A stretch of 64,000 bases of DNA, from contig NZ_BDUD01000001.1 of assembly GCF_003113895.1 (NCBI RefSeq), positions 4,576,840 through 4,640,839 on the forward strand, read 5' to 3'. The position numbers and the translations under genes are program-made. The DNA comes from Nostoc commune NIES-4072. GTDB taxonomy: Bacteria > Cyanobacteriota > Cyanobacteriia > Cyanobacteriales > Nostocaceae. Shown here one piece after another: positions 45,900-53,896 of this stretch. Below the pieces are notes generated by a model that worked only from the letters and a program-made list of their open reading frames with translations, had not been told where the DNA came from and did not search any database. The stretch's first letter is position 1; the number at the start of each line of letters is the position of its first letter.

Positions 45900-47204
45900 A
45901 TGGCACTGTCTATGTCTGAAGACTTATTAAACTCCTTTCAAGAAGCATACAGTAATCTCGAACTGTTTCCGTTGATGGAACAAAACGAAATGGAAAGATT
46001 TCGAGTCGAATATGGTGATGATTTGATTGCAGACCTGAACCAATTAGTGGAAGATAGTCCTAATGGAGATGGCAAAATTGTCTTTACAGGACATCGGGGA
46101 TGTGGTAAGTCTACTTTGTTAGCTGAGTTTAGCCGACAAATCCAAGATAAATATTTTGTAGTTCTGTTTTCTATTGCTGACAAAATTGAAATGTCGGCGG
46201 TTAATCATATTAATATACTGTTTGCGATCGCAGTTAATTTAATGACAGAGGCAGAAGCACGCAAAGTTGATATTCCGCAATCGACTAAAGAAGCTCTTTA
46301 TAAGTGGTTTGCTACCCGCACTCGTACTGAAGAATCAAATTTGCAAGCAGAAATTAGTGTAGGCTTTGACCTCTTAAAATTGATTAGCTCTAAATTAAAA
46401 GCTGATGCTAGCGTTCGGGATGAAATTAAGCAAGAGTTTGAACGTAAGTTATCAGATTTAGTTGCCAGAATTAACGAAATAGCTGCTTTAATTCAAGCTG
46501 CGACTAAACAAAACGTTTTAGTAATTATTGATGATTTAGATAAACTGGATTTAGGCAGAGTTAACGAAATTTATCGAGATAACATTAAAGCTCTTTGTCA
46601 ACCTAACTTTCAAATTATCTACACAATCCCGATCGCAGTCCTTCGAGAAACATTTATTAGCACAATAATTGCCACTGAAACCAATGATCAAGTTGTGGCA
46701 ATGCCTGTCTTAAAAATTTTTGATAAAGGTAAAAATCGCTTCCCTAATGCTCAACCTCGTCCGGAAGCAACAAAGATTCTCGGTGAAGTTTTACAAAAGC
46801 GAATTTCCAGTGAATTAATCACCGCAGAAACTGCTGAAAAAATTGTAATTTACAGTGGTGGCGTATTGCGAGAGTTAATTCGGATTTCTAAAGAATGTTG
46901 CCGCATTTGTTTGCGAATGATCCGGCGGAATCCGACAGCCGAAGTTATCATTGATGATAAAATTCTCCTTCAGGCAATCAATAAAATTCGCAATGACTTT
47001 TCTATACGTTTAGGAAAAGTTGATACAGATATTTTGCAGAGTGTTTACGAACAATTTATGCCCAACGACCCTAAACAAGCAGAGTTTTTGGATTTGTTAC
47101 ATGGGCTGTATGTTCTAGAATATCGGACTGATGAAACTTGGTATGATGTTCATCCAATTATTATCGAAAGCTTAAAAAGACAGGGAGCGATTAATGTTAA
47201 ATGA
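45900..47204 (+). CDS. P-loop ATPase of an ATPase/TPR gene pair
   Basis: 434 residues. Walker A is FTGHRGCGKSTLL (about 62-74), Walker B is VLVIIDDLDKLDLG (about 210-222), followed by an arginine-containing IPIAVLRETF segment and a C-terminal helical region with GGVLRELIRISKECCR that looks like a winged-helix-bearing AAA/STAND-type ATPase. Cytoplasmic. The start may be ATG 45900 or 45912. Its stop overlaps the next gene by 11 bp, so the two products are probably made together. Role unknown; signalling or defence-type ATPases share this plan. Confidence 0.75.
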   Translation: MALSMSEDLLNSFQEAYSNLELFPLMEQNEMERFRVEYGDDLIADLNQLVEDSPNGDGKIVFTGHRGCGKSTLLAEFSRQIQDKYFVVLFSIADKIEMSAVNHINILFAIAVNLMTEAEARKVDIPQSTKEALYKWFATRTRTEESNLQAEISVGFDLLKLISSKLKADASVRDEIKQEFERKLSDLVARINEIAALIQAATKQNVLVIIDDLDKLDLGRVNEIYRDNIKALCQPNFQIIYTIPIAVLRETFISTIIATETNDQVVAMPVLKIFDKGKNRFPNAQPRPEATKILGEVLQKRISSELITAETAEKIVIYSGGVLRELIRISKECCRICLRMIRRNPTAEVIIDDKILLQAINKIRNDFSIRLGKVDTDILQSVYEQFMPNDPKQAEFLDLLHGLYVLEYRTDETWYDVHPIIIESLKRQGAINVK

Positions 47205-48975
47205 AGAATTGTTTGATGAAGGAGAAAATCAAGATGCGTATGATGATTTAATTGTTTCTATTGAAGCTCAAAAGCGGGGATTAAATTTACTGATTGCAGT
47301 TTGCGATGATGCTAGCTTTCGTGATGAGATTATTGCCCAGTATGAAGCTGAATTACAACCCGCTTTCCGTTCATATCGAGTGACTTTAGCACGTCAGGAA
47401 CCGAGCCTAAAAGCTGCTCTTAATCAACTGCTACAACAACAAGAATATCTCCGTCAGCAGAACCCGGCGGTGATTACTGTGACAGGTGCTGAACAACTTT
47501 ATTTTCTCCGATTGGGAAAAGAGCAATCGGAACAGGAGAAATTTTTTGGTTACTTACAGTGGACAAGGGAAGGATTGCGCGAGTTTCAGTTTGCGATCGT
47601 GCTTTGGGTAACTAATCAAATATTAGTCAACCTGATTAAAAAAGCGCCTGATTTTTGGAGTTGGCGTAATGGTGTATTTCGGTTTGAATCTAAAAAGACG
47701 AATGCTATTCCTGGTAAAGAATTAGAACATATACGCTTTGTTTTTAGAGACACGGAATTAGCCAGCACAGATACTAATGAAGATAACTCCTTTTTCTTGC
47801 CCATTCAAGATTTACAAGGGTTAATTGAGAAAGTAGAACAGGAGCAGGGAACTAAAGACCGCAGTTTAGCTACTTTATACTCAAGCTTAGGTGATATTTA
47901 CCGCAGCAGATTAGAGCGGGGTGAGTCTCAGAATTATCAAGAAGAACAAGAACTAGCAATAAAGTATTGGCGTAAGGCGATTGAGCTACAAAATGAATCA
48001 GGTTTGCAGATAGATTTAGCTACTAGCCTCGACAATTTAGCAAAAACATATCGTGCAACAGGAAACTACAGCGAAGCCGAACCATTATATCAACAAGCTT
48101 TAGAATTGAGGAAACGCCTGCTAGGAGACAACCATCCTTCTTTTGCTACTAGTCTGAATAATTTAGCAGGACTGTACAAATCTACTGGACAATATGCTAA
48201 AGCCGAAATTTTATATCAACAAGCTTTGGAACTGAGGAAACACCTGTTAGGAGAAAACCATGCTGATGTCGCCGCCAGTCTCAACAATTTGGCATTACTA
48301 TATGATGAACAAGGACGTTATGAAGAAGCCGAACCTCTGTATCTGCAATCATTAGAACTCGAAAAACGTTTGGTTGGCGAAAATAATCTTTCTTTGGCTC
48401 TTATACTAAATAATTTAGCGCTACTTTATTATCATCAAGGACGTTACACTGAAGCTGAACCGTTGTCGCTACAAGCAATAGAACTAGATAAGCGATTTTT
48501 GGGAGAAGAAAATCCTGATGTTGCAACAGATTTGCACAATTTAGGATTGATATACCGCGCTCAAGGACGCTACGATCAAGCGGAATCTTTGTTTTTGGAA
48601 TCGTTGGAACTCAAGGAACGTCTATTGCAAAAGGCGCATCCGCTTTTAGCAGATACTATTTATGCTCTTGGTTATATGTACAGAGAACAAGGGCGTTACA
48701 ATGAAGCGGAACCCTTATGTATAAAAGCCTTAGAACTTGATAAGCATCTATTGGGGGAAAATCATCCCAATGTTGCTGAAAGTCTGAATAATCTGGCAGA
48801 AATTTATCGTGAAACTGGACGTTACAGCGAAGCAGAACCGCTTTATTTGCAAGCTTTAGATATTTGTGAACAAGTCTGGGGTGTAGATCATATTCGTAGT
48901 GTGGCTGTTCGAGAAAATCTCGAAAAACTCGCCGCAGCAATACAGAATAATGGAGAGTGCGATCGCACTGCATAG
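47194..48975 (+). CDS. TPR protein with a degenerate NTPase-like N-terminal domain
   Basis: 593 residues. Residues 1-215 resemble a P-loop NTPase that has lost Walker A (LNLLIAVCDDASFRDEI where GxxxxGK would be) but keeps Walker-B-like AVITVTGAEQLYF and an FAIVLWVTNQILVNLIKKAPDFWSWR strand/sensor region. Residues about 235-590 are 42-residue TPR units of the kinesin-light-chain type (SLNNLAxLYxxxGxYxEAExLYxQALELxKxxLGxNHPxVA), about eight repeats. TPRs mediate protein contacts. Overlap with the ATPase gene suggests an active/inactive ATPase pair with TPR sensor. Confidence 0.78.
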   Translation: MLNEELFDEGENQDAYDDLIVSIEAQKRGLNLLIAVCDDASFRDEIIAQYEAELQPAFRSYRVTLARQEPSLKAALNQLLQQQEYLRQQNPAVITVTGAEQLYFLRLGKEQSEQEKFFGYLQWTREGLREFQFAIVLWVTNQILVNLIKKAPDFWSWRNGVFRFESKKTNAIPGKELEHIRFVFRDTELASTDTNEDNSFFLPIQDLQGLIEKVEQEQGTKDRSLATLYSSLGDIYRSRLERGESQNYQEEQELAIKYWRKAIELQNESGLQIDLATSLDNLAKTYRATGNYSEAEPLYQQALELRKRLLGDNHPSFATSLNNLAGLYKSTGQYAKAEILYQQALELRKHLLGENHADVAASLNNLALLYDEQGRYEEAEPLYLQSLELEKRLVGENNLSLALILNNLALLYYHQGRYTEAEPLSLQAIELDKRFLGEENPDVATDLHNLGLIYRAQGRYDQAESLFLESLELKERLLQKAHPLLADTIYALGYMYREQGRYNEAEPLCIKALELDKHLLGENHPNVAESLNNLAEIYRETGRYSEAEPLYLQALDICEQVWGVDHIRSVAVRENLEKLAAAIQNNGECDRTA

Positions 48976-49111
48976 AGCAAAAATCTAATTTTGGGTTAAG
49001 CTAAACGCTAAAATATCAAGACTTTTTCCAACTTTCTTTTGTCCAACGCACCCTTCATCGTTACCAAGTTAAGTTGATAATTTACGATCCAAAATGTGAG
49101 GAAATTCGGCT

Positions 49112-49447
49112 ATGGATAAAATAGAATGCTATCGACAATTTATTAAACAAATTTTAAGTGAACATCAACAAATCGCGTCTAAGACCGATACTGTCAAATC
49201 ACAATTAATTTTAGACAATGAAAACGACCATTATCAACTAGCTTACGTTGGCTGGCAAGGAGATAAGCGGGTGTTTGGCCCAGTCATGCATTTTGATATT
49301 CAAAATGGAAAAATATGGATTCAGTATAACGGTACAGAAGAGTCTGTTGCTGAACGATTGGTTGAGTTAGGTGTACCTCCTTCTGATATTGTCATTGGGT
49401 TTCATTCTCCTTTTAAGCGCCAATTTACTTCTTATGCTGTCGAGTGA
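49112..49447 (+). CDS. xisI: XisI family protein
   Basis: 111 residues, MDKIECYRQFIKQILSEHQQI... with YQLAYVGWQGDKRVFGPVMHFDI, KIWIQYNGTEESVAERLVELGVPPSDIVIGFH. This is the XisI/fdxN-element excision controlling factor family, first described with xisF and xisH in Anabaena, where they control excision of the fdxN element. Many cyanobacteria carry several xisH-xisI pairs of unclear role. No xisH is seen immediately upstream, so this copy is an orphan. Confidence 0.88.
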   Translation: MDKIECYRQFIKQILSEHQQIASKTDTVKSQLILDNENDHYQLAYVGWQGDKRVFGPVMHFDIQNGKIWIQYNGTEESVAERLVELGVPPSDIVIGFHSPFKRQFTSYAVE

Positions 49448-49494
49448 ATGTAAATATTTTTAACTCAGATGATAAATACATAATAGATTATTGT

Positions 49495-49599
49495 AAAGAC
49501 GGCGATTTATCGCGTCTTTGGGATCTAGGGCGTGTCATTAAAAAACCTTATCCGAACCGTATTCCAAGATCCCCGATTTCCTTAAGAAGTCGGGGATCT
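49495..49599. repeat. Two dispersed palindromes after xisI
   Basis: aaagacggcgatttatcgcgtcttt (49495-49519) belongs to the gagacgcgat family; the hairpin at 49567-49599 matches the one at 44414-44446. They fill the gap before the convergent PstS-like gene. A further gcgtaggcgtagcccgtcg repeat follows near 49617. Confidence 0.7.
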
Positions 49600-49649
49600 C
49601 AATAGTAATGGAAAGTGCGTAGGCGTAGCCCGTCGTAGACATCGCTCTA

Positions 49650-50723
49650 CTAGCGAACTGCGACGAAACCAGCTTGCTCAATTGCTCTTTGTCCCTCATC
49701 AGTTAATAAAAGCTTGGTGTATGCATCTCCAATCTGCTGTTCCCGACCTTTATTCTGCTTAATAATCACAAACAAGTTAGCAATTAAGGGATAGCTACCA
49801 TCTTTAATAGCCTGAGTATTTAGCTGGTTGCGCTGACGTAGACATTGGTCAGGTGACACCAGAGGTTCGCGGTAGGGAGGAATTAGCTGACCAGAAGTAC
49901 TACCCAATGGCAAAGCCTTTACACTACATTGAGGTAATACTGAACGGGCAGAAGCGTAATAGACACTACCAGGAGTTTTACTGAGTTGGCGCACTGCCTC
50001 TGTAGTAGAGTAGACATACTGCACATTAGAGCCAAATGCTTGCCCTTTCAAGTTGCTGTTGCTAGGGAATATTACTGTATCTGCGTCCTCTGGTCTTTGA
50101 GACAAAGGTGTGATGGCTAGGTTTGGCCCACCTACTTGATTCCAGTTAGTAATTTTCCCCAAATAAATCTGCTGTAACTGCTCAACAGTTAAACCAGGCA
50201 CATTTAGTGATGGGTTAACTACCACTGCTACTCCATCCATACCCACCTGACGTTGCTCAAGGGTGAAACCTCGCTCTTTTGCCATCGCTTGTTCTTCACC
50301 TGTCAAAGGACGGGAAGATTGAGCAAAGTCTATTTTCCCATCAAGCAACATCCGAATGCCAGAGCTAGAACCAGGGCTACCACTAACAGGGTTTACATAG
50401 CGTAATTGTAATTCGGGGCGATCGCTCTGGATCTGAGAATCTACCAATTGCCGGATAGATGCCCAAGCTGTACTGCCTCCGTAGTTAAATGAGGCATTGG
50501 GGACATCAGTAACTGTCTGAAAAGTTGATGCATTACTAGAGAGGCTGTTTACATTTTGATTAGAGGAACTAACGCTGTTGCGGGACAATAAATTCGGCTT
50601 GAGTAACCACCAAAGCAGTCCGCCAATAACCATAAGTGTCAGCACTTTCCCAATAATCAAACCTCTAAGAAAGAGGCCAATTTCACCGTTAATTAAAGCT
50701 TTTCTTTGATTTGTATTGTCCAT
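49650..50723 (-). CDS. PstS-like periplasmic substrate-binding protein
   Basis: 357 residues. A membrane anchor at about 18-42 (LRGLIIGKVLTLMVIGGLLWWLL), a Ser/Asn-rich linker, then a type II periplasmic binding fold with FNYGGSTAWASIRQLVD, GSSSGIRMLLDGKIDFAQSSRPLT, VGMDGVAVVVNPSLNVPGLTVEQLQQIYLGKITNWNQVGG, all typical of PstS/phosphate-binding family domains. No pst permease genes are adjacent. It lies downstream of a Ser/Thr kinase on the same strand, suggesting a sensory rather than transport role; ligand not proven. Confidence 0.8.
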   Translation of the reverse strand: MDNTNQRKALINGEIGLFLRGLIIGKVLTLMVIGGLLWWLLKPNLLSRNSVSSSNQNVNSLSSNASTFQTVTDVPNASFNYGGSTAWASIRQLVDSQIQSDRPELQLRYVNPVSGSPGSSSGIRMLLDGKIDFAQSSRPLTGEEQAMAKERGFTLEQRQVGMDGVAVVVNPSLNVPGLTVEQLQQIYLGKITNWNQVGGPNLAITPLSQRPEDADTVIFPSNSNLKGQAFGSNVQYVYSTTEAVRQLSKTPGSVYYASARSVLPQCSVKALPLGSTSGQLIPPYREPLVSPDQCLRQRNQLNTQAIKDGSYPLIANLFVIIKQNKGREQQIGDAYTKLLLTDEGQRAIEQAGFVAVR

Positions 50724-50927
50724 ATCTTTAAATGTTGTTTATTATATTTATCCTACAGGAATCTATAAATATTTAGGTTAAGAATAAATCTGGAATAAGC
50801 CAGTTAATAGGGAATTTTATGATTGTTAATAAATGATGTAAGTCTTTCTCATCTATTAAGGCTCAATTTCCTCTTTGGTAGTCTTTGCAATAGTGTAATT
50901 GCTTTTATAGACTCCTCTGTTCGCTAC

Positions 50928-52151
50928 TTATTTAGCTCCTTGACGATTAATTTTAATATTAGTTAACCGTGGCTCAAGCAATTTTTCTCTAAAATTATTT
51001 AATTGAGTAGGTTGGTTTGGAGGTGATGTACCTGTATTAATAAATGTATAAATTAAAACTATTACTATCAAACTAGTGATAGCACCAAGCCCTATTCCCA
51101 AAAGCAAAAGAAAATTTTTATAAGTTAGAAAATGGCTATCATCAGTGTCTTGGTTTATGGCAGTAGATTGTAAGGACTCTGACAACGCCAGATCAGAATT
51201 AAGCGCTTGCAAAGCTTCTGTGGCGGATTGGTAACGCTGGTTATAGCGATCGCAAACCATTGTATCTAAAATATTTGCCAGAGCGTCACTTACCTGTGCC
51301 TGATCGCGCCAGAGAAGTTGTCCAGTATTGGGATCTTCTTGTAGTTGCTCAGGTATTAAACCTGTCAAAGCTTGAATACCAATCATCCCTACTGCATAGA
51401 TATCGCTGCAAAGTTTTGGCTTTCCCTTAGCCTGTTCGCTTGGCATATAGCCAGGAGTCCCAACAGAAATTGTTAAGCCTGCTCCTAAAGCACCAATTTT
51501 TTTAATACTTCCAAAGTCAATTAGCACAATTTTCTGATCGGAGTGCCGCCGCATTAAATTTTGGGGCTTAATATCCCGGTGAATAATGTTATTTTGGTGG
51601 ACGAAGGACAAAACTTCTAGGATGTCTTTTAATAAATTTAAGACTACATTCTCGCTAAGACGCTGACCTGGTACAATTTCTTGAGTCAATGCATGACCGT
51701 CAATAAATTCTTGAACTAAATAGAAATCCCCATCTTCATTAAAATGGGCAAATAGTCTAGGAATTTGGTCGTGGTCATTGCCTAATTGGTATAAAACTTC
51801 CGCTTCCCGATCAAATAGGCTTTTAGCGATGGGTAGAACAGCAGGATTGGTATCTTTTGGGTGGAAATGTTTGACAACACAATTGGGTCGTCCTGGTAAA
51901 TCTAGGTCTACAGCTAAGTAGGTATCACCAGAACCCCCGCTTCCTAAGTGTTTGACAATCTCAAAGCGATTCCGAAGTGTTTTTCTGGCCAGAGAGTATT
52001 GATGTCTTTTACGCCTACTACCTAATAACAAGTAAGTATTACCACCTCCGCTTCCCAGCAGTTTGACTGTCTCAAAGCGACTTCGGAGTTTTTTTCTAAC
52101 TAGAGGGTTCTGGCTCATGTGGCGTATACTACTCGTTAATTTACTGACCAT
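50928..52151 (-). CDS. Serine/threonine protein kinase with duplicated glycine loop
   Basis: 407 residues, Hanks-type kinase with a C-terminal membrane helix (LLLLGIGLGAITSLIVIVLIYTF, about 350-372). Functional loop GSGGSGDTYLA (about 70-80), catalytic Lys in CVVKHF, HRDIKPQN and IDFGSIKK and a GTPGYMPSEQ activation-end motif. Just upstream, residues 17-42 repeat the loop region (RSRFETVKLLGSGGGNTYLL against RNRFEIVKHLGSGGSGDTYLA), offset by 37 codons, without the Lys. Start ATG at 52151 or 52118. Substrate unknown. Confidence 0.88.
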   Translation of the reverse strand: MVSKLTSSIRHMSQNPLVRKKLRSRFETVKLLGSGGGNTYLLLGSRRKRHQYSLARKTLRNRFEIVKHLGSGGSGDTYLAVDLDLPGRPNCVVKHFHPKDTNPAVLPIAKSLFDREAEVLYQLGNDHDQIPRLFAHFNEDGDFYLVQEFIDGHALTQEIVPGQRLSENVVLNLLKDILEVLSFVHQNNIIHRDIKPQNLMRRHSDQKIVLIDFGSIKKIGALGAGLTISVGTPGYMPSEQAKGKPKLCSDIYAVGMIGIQALTGLIPEQLQEDPNTGQLLWRDQAQVSDALANILDTMVCDRYNQRYQSATEALQALNSDLALSESLQSTAINQDTDDSHFLTYKNFLLLLGIGLGAITSLIVIVLIYTFINTGTSPPNQPTQLNNFREKLLEPRLTNIKINRQGAK

Positions 52152-52926
52152 TCAGAGCTTGGGTGAGGTTATGAACACCGCCGCTAAATTTGTTGGTATT
52201 TGAGGCAGTCAGCTTCTCAGGCGACTTATGCTTTTGAGCAGTTATTATGCTTAACCGCATAATTTGGTTGATTTCATACCTTATATGGGTATCTTAATAT
52301 AAAAATTTATTTTTGTAATAGTTCTACAATTTTATCATTTATGTAAAATTAACACTAGCCCATAGTAGTTATAACTGCCGGTAGACGCCAACATTCAAGA
52401 GTCAAGAGATTTACTTAAATATTGGGTCTGATTGCTGGCAAAACCTTAGATAGTGGCATTTAAAGGCATCAGTATCCTTTCACCATAATTTTGTTACCAT
52501 TTAGCCTTTACTAACTGCGATCGCGTTGTAATCTCAACTAACATAAGGTTGACGAAACAAAAGAGCAAGCAGCAACAGGTAAGCTTTTTAGGTAAATATC
52601 GAATGATGAGTTTTTCCGTAAATAGGTGTAATTTCTCAATTTTTTAGGTTGATTCAATAGTTTCTACAAAACATCCAACTTTTCCGACCTTTCCCACCTT
52701 TTATTCGCGGCTCTATGACTTGCAATAACTTAGTTGCATTTAGCAAAACTCATAGTAGGAAAAGTGTAGGCTGATTTTAATATATTTGTTGTAGCTCTTG
52801 CTATGTCAAGGATAAAACTATTTTAGAAAAAATAAAAAATGTTTTAGATAACTTCTTAGATATCTAGTCTTATAGAAACACTCCTAATTTAGGTTTTACT
52901 GCCAGCTAATAGATAAAATAATGTGA

Positions 52927-53032
52927 CAATACTTGTCGGGTTTTGGGGAAAAGGGGAAGGGGAAAGAAAAAACCTTTAACCTTTTCCCTAAACCCAATGC
53001 CAAGTTAAAAATGCACAAAGCGAGCAGTATTG
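52927..53032. repeat. Diverged relative of the 111-bp inverted-repeat element
   Basis: Shares the interior (aaggggaaggggaaag, cctttaacctttt, aaacccaa, caagttaaaaatgc) and the outer ends caatactt...agtattg with 2531-2641. Its terminal inverted repeat is eroded after about 7 bp. Confidence 0.6.
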
Positions 53033-53082
53033 AATAATGTGATTTTAGGGTAGTTAGCTGCAACGGCAGTATTCTATTAATG

Positions 53083-53104
53083 AAAAAAGCCCCCTAGTGG
53101 GGGC
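53083..53104 (-). terminator. Rho-independent terminator of the cta operon
   Basis: On the minus strand gccccc pairs with gggggc around a 4-nt loop and is followed by six T. It lies 44 bp after the ctaE stop. Confidence 0.85.
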
Positions 53105-53147
53105 CTATTAAGTTGTCCGCGTGGAATGAACAACTAATAATTAATAC

Positions 53148-53774
53148 TCACAGTAGATACAGTAATCCGAACAGAATAATCCAAATTACATCAACGAAGT
53201 GCCAGTAGATTTCGGCTGCTTCAATGCCAAAGTGCTTTTCGTTACTGTAGTGACCCGGAACGCGCGATCGCCACAACACGGCAACAATTGCCAAAACGCC
53301 GATAGTAACGTGCAATCCGTGGAAACCAGTCAAAACGTAAAATGCACTAGCAAATAAATTGGTAGTTAAACCAAATTCTAAATGGGTATATTCATATACT
53401 TGACCCACTAAGAAGATAGCACCCATTGCAGCCGTAATTGCTAACCATATCTGGGCACCTCGCGCATCATTCTTTTTGATAGCAGTGTCAGCATTGTGCA
53501 TGACAAAACTACTAGAAATTAGATTGATAGTGTTAACTCCAGGTAACAGTAGTTCTAATTCTGGAGTACCTGCTGGCGGCCATGCGGGTAAGGTAGCACG
53601 GAAAGCCAAATAGGCTCCGAACAACCCCATAAAAATCATCCCTTCAGCAATCAGAAAGACAATTAGCCCAAACATACGATGGTCTGGATGTTCTTCGTGA
53701 TGGCCGACGGACGCTTCCGCCGCGTGGTGATGATTTAGTTCGGTTTTAGCTGGGTCAATAGTTTGACTTTGCAT
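53148..53774 (-). CDS. ctaE: Cytochrome c oxidase subunit III
   Basis: 208 residues, five membrane helices, preceded by a His-rich polar N-terminus (NHHHAAEASVGHHEEHPDH). MFGLIVFLIAEGMIFMGLFGAYLAFR and ASAFYVLTGFHGLHVTIG, then AAEIYWHFVDVIWIILFGLLYL, are subunit III hallmarks. Third gene of ctaC-ctaD-ctaE, followed by a strong terminator. Confidence 0.95.
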   Translation of the reverse strand: MQSQTIDPAKTELNHHHAAEASVGHHEEHPDHRMFGLIVFLIAEGMIFMGLFGAYLAFRATLPAWPPAGTPELELLLPGVNTINLISSSFVMHNADTAIKKNDARGAQIWLAITAAMGAIFLVGQVYEYTHLEFGLTTNLFASAFYVLTGFHGLHVTIGVLAIVAVLWRSRVPGHYSNEKHFGIEAAEIYWHFVDVIWIILFGLLYLL

Positions 53775-53785
53775 GAATTTTTATA

Positions 53786-53896
53786 AGTGGGGAATGGGGA
53801 ATGGGGAATGGGGCATTGGGCATTGGGCATGGGGCATGGGAAATTGGGAAGAGAATTAATTAACCAGTCCCTAGTCCCCAGTCCCCAGTACCCTAT
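53786..53896. repeat. ggggaat/gcattgg repeats between ctaD and ctaE
   Basis: ggggaat units, then gcattgg and gcatggg units, then inverse ctagtccccagtcccc units. The arrangement is a long imperfect inverted repeat between the two genes; ctaE expression must pass through it. Confidence 0.65.

Larger units (their letters stand above)
52152..53147. other. Long intergenic region between the kinase and ctaE
   Basis: About 1 kb without a gene. It contains a relative of the 111-bp element (52927-53032) and the terminator of the cta operon (53083-53104). The kinase promoter must lie near 52152-52400. No RNA gene recognised. Confidence 0.45.
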
